Below, in pieces: positions 1 through 4,930 of a stretch of DNA of 5,597 nucleotides (the stretch's first letter is position 1; each line of letters opens with the position of its first letter). The notes under the pieces were generated by a model. That model ran no database searches. It was given only the letters and a program-made list of their open reading frames with translations, and was not told the origin of the DNA. Made by a program: the position numbers and the translations under genes. Source of the stretch: Polyangiaceae bacterium (GTDB lineage Bacteria; Myxococcota_A; Polyangia; Polyangiales; Polyangiaceae); contig JAKVCH010000228.1 in assembly GCA_022447485.1 (NCBI GenBank), positions 1-5,597 on the forward strand, written 5' to 3'.

Positions 1-57
1 CACGAGCCGCCGGCGTAGCGGCATGCCGATTTTTTCTGGAGGTCGCCTATCTCTCAT
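1..57 (-). CDS. N-terminal fragment of the next operon gene (runs off window)
   Basis: From ATG 57 a frame stays open to the window edge, giving 19 codons (MRDRRPPEKIGMPL..., then several Arg). Other starts in the 40-nt gap after the OPX stop hit stop codons quickly. A second in-frame ATG lies at 24. The highly basic start would fit a cytoplasmic N-terminus ahead of a membrane helix, as in Wzc-type co-polymerases that often follow OPX genes, but 19 residues cannot identify a family. No strong ribosome site is seen. Confidence 0.4.
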   Translation of the reverse strand, partial: MRDRRPPEKIGMPLRRRLV

Positions 58-97
58 CAGAAAACTGAGCACCCGCCACTCACTCTTCGAGCCCGGC

Positions 98-697
98 CTA
101 AAAGACCCGTTCAGGGACATAGACCCGATCACCTGCCTGCAGGGCAATATCTTGTACTCGCCCTTCGTACATAGCCTGAACATCAACGGTCACCGTATTC
201 GTCTGCCCATCAATCCCGCGGGTAAGATTCACTCGAGTCGCATGGGCAATGCCCGTCAGGCCACCAGCCATTGAAATCGATTGAAGAAGGGTCATCCCCG
301 GAGAAAGGGGAAAAGTCCCGGGCTTCTGTACCTGGCCCAGGACGGTTACTTTTTTACTTCGATACTCCTTCACCGAAACAATCACACTCGGATTCAGAAG
401 AATCTTTTCTTCGATGAGCCTCTTTCGGACTTCAGCCGCGAGTTCTTGGGGCTCTAAACCAGCCACCGGGATGGAATGTATATAGGGTAAAGCGGCGGTA
501 CCGTCGGTCGCCACTTGATATTCTTTGGGCAACTCCGTTTCTCCAACAATCTCTAACTGAAAAATATCACCCGGTCCAAGCGACGTCTGCTCGTCTGCCT
601 CCCGCAATGGCACCCGTGGAGGCGGTAATTCTCGCTCGCAGCCCATGAGAAAAACTAAGGCGGAAAGCGAAGAAAACGACCGTCTGGTCAGATGCAT
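98..697 (-). CDS. Polysaccharide export (Wza/OPX-type) lipoprotein, short form
   Basis: The 199-residue protein starts at ATG 697. Residues 1-20 are a lipoprotein signal: TRRSF, a hydrophobic core, and lipobox FLMG-Cys20. Residues about 39-111 are a Poly_export domain (LGPGDIFQLEIVGETELP, LPYIHSIPVAGLEPQELAAEVRKRL, LNPSVIVSV), and about 115-195 one SLBB domain (KKVTVLGQVQKPGTFPL, MTLLQSISMAGGLT), closing on AGDRVYVPE. OPX proteins form the periplasmic/outer-membrane outlet for capsule or exopolysaccharide. This one is much shorter than E. coli Wza, with a single SLBB and no C-terminal amphipathic helix to make an outer-membrane pore, so it would need a separate barrel, plausibly the gene upstream. 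A TTG at 808 and an ATG at 739 are in frame; both would bury the signal peptide behind extra residues, so 697 is preferred even though its ribosome site is weak. The gap after the barrel stop is 98 nt, consistent with one operon. Confidence 0.88.
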   Translation of the reverse strand: MHLTRRSFSSLSALVFLMGCERELPPPRVPLREADEQTSLGPGDIFQLEIVGETELPKEYQVATDGTAALPYIHSIPVAGLEPQELAAEVRKRLIEEKILLNPSVIVSVKEYRSKKVTVLGQVQKPGTFPLSPGMTLLQSISMAGGLTGIAHATRVNLTRGIDGQTNTVTVDVQAMYEGRVQDIALQAGDRVYVPERVF

Positions 698-723
698 TTG
701 ATCCGTTTTTGGAGTGCTTTTCA

Positions 724-744
724 ATCGTTCAAAGTTCATCGTTC
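724..744 (-). repeat. Three 7-bp tandem units upstream of the OPX start
   Basis: The plus strand reads ATCGTTC, AAAGTTC, ATCGTTC (724-730, 731-737, 738-744). The outer units are identical and the middle one shares five of seven positions. They overlap the alternative OPX start at 739. They may be slippage products; no function is evident. Confidence 0.4.
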
Positions 745-768
745 GAGGTCCAGAGCGGCGCTCATCAT

Positions 769-786
769 GCCCATGAGGAAAAACTA
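769..786 (-). repeat. Degenerate copy of the OPX lipobox-coding sequence
   Basis: The plus strand GCCCATGAGGAAAAACTA (769-786) matches GCCCATGAGAAAAACTA at 641-657 except for one inserted G. The 641-657 copy encodes the VFLMG lipobox region of the OPX lipoprotein. The upstream copy begins three bases after the barrel stop region and is not in a usable signal peptide frame because of the extra base. Local duplication and decay is the likeliest reading; a match this long within about 130 bp is unlikely by chance. Confidence 0.6.
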
Positions 787-788
787 GC

Positions 789-798
789 GCCCGGCCTA
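789..798 (-). repeat. 10-mer TAGGCCGGGC shared by the barrel and OPX stop codons
   Basis: The minus strand reads TAGGCCGGGC at 798-789, where TAG is the barrel stop, and the same 10 bases at 100-91, where TAG is the OPX stop. Codons before and bases after differ. It may be chance, a shared 3' processing signal, or a trace of past recombination between the two gene ends. Confidence 0.45.
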
Positions 799-2214
799 CA
801 TAAACCAACGAACACCCAAGAACGCTTTAAAACGTTTGAACGAAAGGTCATCTTCAAAGTCGATTCCTTGGACGACCTGGGAAATATTTTGATCGTAGCG
901 GAGCGTTAGATTCACGCCTAACGAACTCAAGGGCCGGTATTCACCAAATGCCTGAAGATCCAGCCGGTACTCCGTGAAACCATCGTTCACTCCTGGTACA
1001 CCCGCTGATACGTAATCGGGATACGCGACACCCGCGACGCCAGCCTCCAGAGTTGTAAGAAAACGCCCCCCTGCCATGTACTTGCCCCGCAGATAACCGC
1101 GGTCACGTCGAAAGAAGTCTCCTAAAAAGCTGGGCGCGAAGCTGCGCTGGTAGCCACCAGTTAGCGAAGAAACTCCAACATCATGGCCATCGCTTTTCTT
1201 CTTTTGCTCCGACGATTTGAAAAAATACTCTAACTGCGCGGCCCCTACCAAATTATTATAGTCGACCGGCGCATTGGAGCCGGTAAAGTTACCGACAGCC
1301 CAGCCAGCAATCACCGTAGCCGAAAGTCGATTCGTCAGAAGGCCACTCAACCCCACCCGAGCTTCACTCGTTCGACCGTTATTCTTGACACTCTCGGAAT
1401 AGCTAACAGCGCCCACAGAGCCGTCAAAAATCAGGGCCGTCTTCGGCAAAAAGTTCCATCTTCCGCGGGTAGTGAATGCATAATTTCCCCGGTTATACGA
1501 ATTAAAGCTCGGACGAGCGAAAAGAGTAAAATCCGTCGCAACGTCGATCAAGGTCCAGCTAAAGCTACCTCCGCCGGGAGTCCAAACAAGATTCGCGCCC
1601 CCAATAATCAAACTACGGTCGAAAGCTGCCCCTGCCCCAGGCTGATTCGATGGCTCAGCGATGTACTGATACGTCAGGGATCCGTTAACAGCCCAGGTTC
1701 GCCGCTCAAATAAATTCAAATACGCAGAAGCGCCACCCATGAGCCGCCTCAGACTGCTCACCTCGGCTCTAAACTCAGAATCGAGAGAGATAAACTCATT
1801 GTAGGTGAGGTTCGCGCTTGCTCCGTATTGAACCAAGCGAGGCAAAGGCTGATTCAAAGCGCCTTCTGCAGGCGCAGGTAAGGGCTTAGACTCCATCGAG
1901 ATGGATGGGGTCACACGGAAGCGCAGCATCGGTACCACTGGCCCGAAGTTATTATCATCAACGGCTGTTCCTGAGCGTTGATAATAATTTGAGTCAAAAC
2001 CAAACTCGCCGGAAACGCTGGGATGAAAAACGAGATTTTTGGTGGACAGTCCATCGCCGCCGGCGACCTTGCGGTCTTTCAGCCATGGTTGCCCGACGAT
2101 GGCTCCCCCCTCGGCGCTGGCCCCACGACTCCAGAACAGAGCGAGCGTCAAAGCGCTCCACACCAGTCTACTTCGCCTCGCTACGCTGAAGAGCAACCTC
2201 GATTTGCTTCGCAT
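796..2214 (-). CDS. Outer-membrane beta-barrel protein (GltH-like or Wzp-like porin)
   Basis: The 472-residue protein has a signal peptide: basic n-region (MRSKSR...ARRSR), hydrophobic core near 17-28, and signal peptidase I-type site after GASA (residue 34). The mature part is full of alternating polar/hydrophobic, aromatic-bounded segments typical of barrel strands, such as FHPSVSGEFGFDSNYY early on and AFGEYRPLSSLGVNLTLRYDQN near the end. The early DSNYY strand followed by LRFRVTPSISM resembles BBP2-type porins. The chain ends FLGVRWFM, so the usual terminal aromatic is penultimate. It follows a GltG-like gene, as the barrel gene gltH does in M. xanthus, and precedes a short OPX gene, as would suit a Wzp-type polysaccharide porin; sequence alone does not decide between these. 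The start at ATG 2214 is chosen because it is the only one giving a full signal peptide; GGAG lies 14 nt upstream. Confidence 0.8.
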   Translation of the reverse strand: MRSKSRLLFSVARRSRLVWSALTLALFWSRGASAEGGAIVGQPWLKDRKVAGGDGLSTKNLVFHPSVSGEFGFDSNYYQRSGTAVDDNNFGPVVPMLRFRVTPSISMESKPLPAPAEGALNQPLPRLVQYGASANLTYNEFISLDSEFRAEVSSLRRLMGGASAYLNLFERRTWAVNGSLTYQYIAEPSNQPGAGAAFDRSLIIGGANLVWTPGGGSFSWTLIDVATDFTLFARPSFNSYNRGNYAFTTRGRWNFLPKTALIFDGSVGAVSYSESVKNNGRTSEARVGLSGLLTNRLSATVIAGWAVGNFTGSNAPVDYNNLVGAAQLEYFFKSSEQKKKSDGHDVGVSSLTGGYQRSFAPSFLGDFFRRDRGYLRGKYMAGGRFLTTLEAGVAGVAYPDYVSAGVPGVNDGFTEYRLDLQAFGEYRPLSSLGVNLTLRYDQNISQVVQGIDFEDDLSFKRFKAFLGVRWFM

Positions 2215-2215
2215 A

Positions 2216-2293
2216 TCAGTTGCAAGCGCTCCGGCGCGACCGATACAGCTTCAGGAATCGAAGAGATGCTCTGTCTCCAGGCCCGCCGTTCAT
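2216..2293 (-). CDS. Possible 25-aa leader ORF abutting the barrel gene
   Basis: An ATG at 2293 opens a 25-codon frame (MNGGPGDRASLRFLKLY..., basic toward its end) whose TGA at 2218-2216 is one base before the barrel ATG at 2214. That layout would allow translational coupling. The ribosome site before it is poor (GAG 9 nt or more away), the peptide resembles nothing I know, and the frame is short enough to be chance. The barrel's own GGAG is 14 nt from its ATG, a long spacing that makes coupling slightly more attractive. Confidence 0.22.
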   Translation of the reverse strand: MNGGPGDRASLRFLKLYRSRRSACN

Positions 2294-2321
2294 ACTGACC
2301 AACTCAGGGACAGTTTGCTGC

Positions 2322-2351
2322 ACGCAAGATCGCTGAACGCAAGATTGCTGA
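2322..2351 (-). repeat. 15-bp tandem repeat in the barrel leader
   Basis: On the plus strand ACGCAAGATCGCTGA (2322-2336) is followed directly by ACGCAAGATTGCTGA (2337-2351), differing at one base. A partial further unit (TTTGCTG, 2314-2320) precedes them. The repeats lie about 110-140 bp upstream of the barrel start. Tandem sites like this can be protein-binding sites or slippage products; the sequence alone does not tell which. Confidence 0.6.
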
Positions 2352-2401
2352 CGGGAAAGGCTTTGGAGCATGAGAGTGTGAGGCTCAGTTTTGGAATCTA
2401 C

Positions 2402-2423
2402 GAGAAGAAAGGCTCGAAGGCCT
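2402..2423 (-). terminator. Weak possible terminator or attenuator stem
   Basis: The minus strand shows AGGC-CTTCGA-GCCT followed by TTCTTCTCG. The stem is only 4 bp and the T tract is broken by C residues, so it is a poor intrinsic terminator. It lies downstream of the putative promoter, so if functional it could act as an attenuator in the barrel leader rather than as the end of the previous transcript. Confidence 0.18.
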
Positions 2424-2483
2424 GGACTAAGAGATGGGGAAGCCCCCAGCTGAAGTGAATGAATTCCTCCAGTTCTAATTCAG

Positions 2484-2512
2484 ACGATATTGCGCTCCCT
2501 TCAGCGAGTCAA
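2484..2512 (-). promoter_or_regulatory. Putative sigma70-type promoter for the barrel-OPX operon
   Basis: The minus strand reads TTGACT (2512-2507; 5 of 6 to the -35 consensus), a 17-base spacer, then TATCGT (2489-2484; 4 of 6 to the -10 consensus). Transcription would start near 2477, giving a leader of about 263 nt before the barrel ATG at 2214. It lies 50 nt past the stop of the GltG-like gene, so barrel and OPX genes could be expressed separately from the Glt-like genes. It is predicted by pattern alone. Confidence 0.4.
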
Positions 2513-2561
2513 ACGTTCCGCTCCCCAAATTCGTAAGGATTTGAAGGGCGACTTTCCGCTC
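2513..2561 (-). repeat. Two 11-bp direct repeats next to the putative promoter
   Basis: The plus strand reads ACGTTCCGCTC at 2513-2523 and ACTTTCCGCTC at 2551-2561, identical at 10 of 11 positions with start points 38 bp apart. The first abuts the candidate -35 box (2507-2512) on its upstream side, where an activator would bind; the second touches the stop codon of the GltG-like gene. A regulatory role is inference, and chance similarity is possible at this length. Confidence 0.3.
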
Positions 2562-3950
2562 TTATTGTTTTACGAAACTCACGGGGACCACAATCACAGC
2601 TGAGCCTCCCTGGGGCGGTGAAAAACGCCCTGAGCGCGCCCTAGCTTTCACACAACCCAAAACACTCCCGGGAATATTGCCCGATGAGGAGCCTTTCACG
2701 CCAGCAACCTCACCCCCTGGACCAATCTTCAATGTCAGGCGAATTTTGCCGGCAATGTCGGGGTTTTGTGCCAAGCCTCGGTTGTAGCAACGGTTAAAAC
2801 CAGCACGCATACGAGCCACAACGCTTGCGGCGTTACTCACTGAGCCCGCAGCAACACTGGACGATACCGAGGCTTTGCCTTTCGGGCCTTGAACAACTTT
2901 GGCCTTACCAGCAGATTGCGATGTCGTGCTCGTGGAGCCCAGCGAGGCTAGCCCTTTCCCTCCACCAGTTTGAACAGCACCGCCTCCTCCTCCCAATTTG
3001 AGACTACCGCCATCACTCACGCCCGCTCCTGATGCCGCAGCGCTATCCAAAGAACCGGTCGGAACATCTCCAGCTCGCAAGACACCTGCCGTTGCGGGCC
3101 CCGCGCCAGCCAGAGCGCCAAGTGTCATCATCGAGAGCTGATCAAGCTCATTGCTTATCGCCACTTTTTGAGCATTAGATAATTTCGGACCAGCGTCAGT
3201 TGGAATATTTGCTGAAGCAGGTGCCGCCTTCTGTGGCTCAGGGTCGGGCTCCGCATCTTCCGTAGGCTCCTGTTCTTCTTGGTCCTCTGCCTCTTGTTCT
3301 TCGGGGGGCGGCAAAGGGATTTGATCGAGAGTGTCGACCAAGCCTTCGAGGCTGACTTGCTCATCCACGACAGGGTCGAGCCAGGTAGAGTACATGGAGC
3401 CGATAAACATAAAGTGCGCAAAAAAGACAAACGCCGCGATGATCGTCGTCGTCCAATCGATGCCCCCGGCTCCTCGAATAACGGCTGCAGGCAATTGCGG
3501 ACGCGGCTGCACCGGTGGTGGCGCCACAAATTGAAAGAGGAATGTTGTCTCTCCGACAATGATCTTGCCCCGAGAATCCTGACTCAGGCGGATTTGATAA
3601 ACGCCTCGACTGCTTCGGCGCGCTTGACCTTTCAGCTGTTCTAAATCACTCACGCCCGTCGGGAGAGCGACCCGCCCCCCCATGCTGTCGAGAAAGTTGA
3701 GGACGTAGTCCTCACCGCTTGTTTCGAATAACTTATGAGTCGATTTGATATCATCGCTCGAGAGAACAAAAAGGCTCTTCTCGCTGGGACCGACAATAAC
3801 ATCTATGCGGTCTTGAATGATTCTCTCTTCGATAACATGACCACCTTGAACCACGCCAATACGGAGAACTTTAGGACCACTCGCCGCCACCGCGCGCATG
3901 ACTGCGGTCATCTGTCCTGGGCGAGAGCCTTGCTGATTCGTCTGTGCCAT
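2562..3950 (-). CDS. GltG/AgmX-like envelope protein: FHA-like domain, one TM helix, AgmX/PglI C-terminal domain
   Basis: The protein has 462 residues from ATG 3950. Residues 28-142 form a beta-rich FHA-like domain, opening KVLRIGVVQGGHVIEERII and followed by VIVGPSEKSLFVL, a start typical of deltaproteobacterial GltG/AgmX-type proteins. Residues 166-187 are one hydrophobic helix. A Pro/Glu/Asp-rich linker spans about 209-240 and a Gly/Ser-rich stretch about 305-345. Residues 372-462 are an AgmX/PglI-type, TonB-like domain: RMRAGFNRCYNRGLAQNP, GKIRLTLKIGPGGEV, then Cys433 and a final FSPPQGG...VPVSFV. Cys388 and Cys433 are the family's usual pair and may form a disulfide. Expected topology is cytoplasmic FHA-like domain and periplasmic tail reaching toward the outer membrane. 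In M. xanthus the related GltG and GltJ link the AglRQS proton channel to periplasmic and outer-membrane partners. Gene order with TPR and membrane-protein genes upstream and a barrel gene downstream favours GltG over GltJ. No AglRQS-type channel gene is seen here. Confidence 0.88.
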   Translation of the reverse strand: MAQTNQQGSRPGQMTAVMRAVAASGPKVLRIGVVQGGHVIEERIIQDRIDVIVGPSEKSLFVLSSDDIKSTHKLFETSGEDYVLNFLDSMGGRVALPTGVSDLEQLKGQARRSSRGVYQIRLSQDSRGKIIVGETTFLFQFVAPPPVQPRPQLPAAVIRGAGGIDWTTTIIAAFVFFAHFMFIGSMYSTWLDPVVDEQVSLEGLVDTLDQIPLPPPEEQEAEDQEEQEPTEDAEPDPEPQKAAPASANIPTDAGPKLSNAQKVAISNELDQLSMMTLGALAGAGPATAGVLRAGDVPTGSLDSAAASGAGVSDGGSLKLGGGGGAVQTGGGKGLASLGSTSTTSQSAGKAKVVQGPKGKASVSSSVAAGSVSNAASVVARMRAGFNRCYNRGLAQNPDIAGKIRLTLKIGPGGEVAGVKGSSSGNIPGSVLGCVKARARSGRFSPPQGGSAVIVVPVSFVKQ

Positions 3951-3955
3951 CCACA

Positions 3956-3976
3956 CTCCCCAAGGGAACCCCCTTG
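3956..3976 (-). promoter_or_regulatory. Shine-Dalgarno GGGGAG with an abutting perfect 6-bp hairpin
   Basis: The minus strand carries CAAGGG-GGTT-CCCTTG (3976-3961), a perfect 6-bp stem with a 4-base loop. Its last G is the first base of the Shine-Dalgarno GGGGAG (3961-3956), which lies 5 nt before ATG 3950. This settles the start: the GTG at 3956 would leave no spacing to GGGGA, whereas ATG 3950 is well placed. A stem ending exactly at the ribosome site could restrict ribosome access or stabilise the 5' end; this role is inference. Confidence 0.4.
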
Positions 3977-4026
3977 TTCGCTTTCCACCTTACCGAGATG
4001 CTGGAGAGGAATCTACCCGGGTGATC

Positions 4027-4032
4027 ATTTTA
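4027..4032 (-). promoter_or_regulatory. Possible -10 element upstream of the GltG/AgmX-like gene
   Basis: The minus strand reads TAAAAT (5 of 6 to TATAAT) within GCGATAAAAT, about 77 nt before the ATG at 3950. No good -35 hexamer lies 16-18 nt further up; the best choices are variants of CTAATT. It may drive the GltG-like gene independently of the genes above, but the 153-nt gap could equally be read through. Confidence 0.25.
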
Positions 4033-4103
4033 TCGCTCCGTGGCCTTGAATTAGCTTTGCCCCTGAAGATGACGTCTCCCCCATTACGTTAGACGCCTTC
4101 GTC

Positions 4104-4550
4104 CTATTCATTTTCCTTCAGAAGCAAAGAACGCTGCCTTTCTAAATAACTAAAACACTGTTGCTCGATAAGTCGCGCCTTGCGCCCCCAGTAGCGCGAC
4201 GCCATCCAGCCGAAAAGCCCCACCGAAAAGACGCCCGCCGTCTGCCACCAGCTGCCAGCTCCGTCTGCGAGTGCACCTAGAATTGCCAAAAACGCCGAAG
4301 CAAACATGCAAATACGCCCCATTGCCTTGGGCAAAAGTCGCGTGCGGCTGCGCAGTAACTCAGCATCCAAGGCCAGCTCATTGAACTGCAAGACCAGCTC
4401 AGCACGAGAACTCACTTCGGTCCCGAGCGAGCGCTCAGAACGTTGAAGGGCCTCCAACCCCAATTCAAACTCTCGAATTGCGATGTATTCCCGGTAAGCA
4501 ATAGAGACACACCCTGCAACGATCACAGCCCCCAGGGAAAGTAAGAACAT
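4104..4550 (-). CDS. Three-helix inner-membrane protein, possibly GltF-like or a reduced TolQ/ExbB-like protein
   Basis: The protein has 148 residues and no domain I can name with certainty. A hydrophobic segment at the extreme N-terminus (2-19) is followed by REYIAIR, then a charged, helical region (about 20-77). Two further helices lie at about 79-97 and 101-119, separated by a short ADGAGSWWQ turn, followed by RYWGRKAR and a charged tail. Basic residues flank the inner face of each helix, which predicts N-terminus out, a cytoplasmic middle region, a TM2-TM3 hairpin and a cytoplasmic C-terminus. That is the topology of TolQ/ExbB/MotA-type proteins, although this one is shorter than usual and I see no clear signature motif. 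VAGC at 11-14 looks like a lipobox, but there is no basic n-region before it. In M. xanthus an inner-membrane protein, GltF, precedes GltG in the cluster, so a GltF-like role is plausible from order. Start ATG 4550 has only a weak GTGAG ribosome site. Confidence 0.75.
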   Translation of the reverse strand: MFLLSLGAVIVAGCVSIAYREYIAIREFELGLEALQRSERSLGTEVSSRAELVLQFNELALDAELLRSRTRLLPKAMGRICMFASAFLAILGALADGAGSWWQTAGVFSVGLFGWMASRYWGRKARLIEQQCFSYLERQRSLLLKENE

Positions 4551-4625
4551 AGATTAGACTCACGGCTATGGGTGAAATAAGGCCCCGACTCACTCGACAA
4601 GAGCACCGCGTTCCTCAGAGACAGC

Positions 4626-4913
4626 CTAAAAAGGTGAGTGATAGAGCGCCCGTTCAATCCGATCGGCAAACGACTGTTTGAGCTCAGATAATGTGAGCTT
4701 CGGTTGAATTTTGCTAACGCCTACAGCCGCGATGGGTTTTTGCACTCGTCCGACAATCGTCACTTCGCTCAAGGTCACCACTTTTTCTTTGGCAAAAGCA
4801 GGCCCCCCGAAGAGGAGCATCAGAGCCGAAAACAGAGCGACGCAAGCAATTTGTCGCGTTTGCTTTCTTGGTTTCGACCTAGCCATTGTCCACACTTTTT
4901 GCTCTTTCATCAT
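4626..4913 (-). CDS. Small secreted/periplasmic protein of unknown function (95 aa)
   Basis: I do not recognise a named family. A basic N-region (ARSKPRKQTRQ) precedes a hydrophobic stretch (about residues 22-37) and a signal peptidase I-like site after GPAFA (about residue 41), so the mature protein is only about 54 residues, beginning KEKVV. The mature part is compact: a VTLSEVTIVGRVQKP beta-like segment, then a helix-like tail with DRIERALYHSPF at the C-terminus. There are no cysteines in the mature part and no lipobox. A GGAAAGG sequence at 4918-4924 lies 4 nt before the first ATG (4913) and 7 nt before a second ATG (4910). A third Met at 4886 would give a more usual 32-residue signal peptide but has a poor ribosome site. 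It sits between the TPR gene and a membrane-protein gene in an apparent operon, which suggests an accessory periplasmic subunit of the same complex (inference). Confidence 0.8.
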   Translation of the reverse strand: MMKEQKVWTMARSKPRKQTRQIACVALFSALMLLFGGPAFAKEKVVTLSEVTIVGRVQKPIAAVGVSKIQPKLTLSELKQSFADRIERALYHSPF

Positions 4914-4917
4914 GGCG

Positions 4918-4924
4918 CCTTTCC
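4918..4924 (-). promoter_or_regulatory. Ribosome binding site of the 95-aa protein
   Basis: The minus strand reads GGAAAGG followed by CGCC and two consecutive ATG codons (4913 and 4910). Spacing to the second ATG (7 nt) is the more typical, so initiation may occur at either. The site lies in the 17-nt gap after the TPR gene, which supports translation from a shared transcript. Confidence 0.5.
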
Positions 4925-4930
4925 GCAGTA

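Larger units (their letters stand above)
2215..2561 (-). other. 347-bp gene-poor region: promoter, long leader and repeats before the barrel gene
   Basis: No convincing protein gene lies here on either strand; a plus-strand frame crossing it runs antisense into the barrel gene and has no family features. In minus-strand order it holds the end of the GltG-like transcript, two 11-mer direct repeats (2551-2561 and 2513-2523, ACKTTCCGCTC on the plus strand), a sigma70-like promoter (2512-2484), an orphan GGAGG (2470-2466), a small GC hairpin GGGG-GCTT-CCCC, a weak AGGC/GCCT stem with a T-rich tail (2423-2402), a 15-bp tandem repeat (2351-2322) and a 25-codon ORF ending next to the barrel start. 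The c-di-GMP (GEMM) riboswitch core was looked for and not found. Confidence 0.55.

Noticed and set aside
23..274. 83-codon plus-strand frame at the left edge
   Set aside because: It is antisense to the SLBB-coding part of the OPX gene and has no recognisable features.
698..808. N-terminal extension of the OPX protein from TTG 808 or ATG 739
   Set aside because: The extension overlaps the barrel stop (TTG) or puts 14 extra residues before a good 20-residue lipoprotein signal. ATG 697 is better, although ATG 739 cannot be fully excluded because it has a GGAC ribosome-like site.
2039..2458. 139-codon plus-strand frame across the intergenic region
   Set aside because: It runs antisense through the barrel signal-peptide region, has low-complexity Ser/Ala/Pro/Arg composition and no domain, and covers the better-supported minus-strand promoter and repeats.
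2215..2480. c-di-GMP (GEMM-I) riboswitch in the barrel leader
   Set aside because: The conserved core segments of that riboswitch are not present, although such switches often precede surface-polymer genes in this group of bacteria.
3155..3559. 134-codon minus-strand frame inside the GltG-like gene
   Set aside because: It is an alternate frame of a gene with clear domains and shows only Ser/Arg-rich shadow composition.
3279..3644. 121-codon plus-strand frame
   Set aside because: It is entirely antisense to the GltG/AgmX-like gene, is rich in Arg/Lys/Asp from reversed codons, and has no family features.
3954..3956. GTG start for the GltG-like gene
   Set aside because: GGGGA directly abuts the GTG with no spacer, while ATG 3950 has GGGGAG at 5 nt.
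4509..4550. Lipobox VAGC in the 148-aa protein
   Set aside because: There is no basic n-region, and the segment fits better as the first helix of a three-helix membrane protein.
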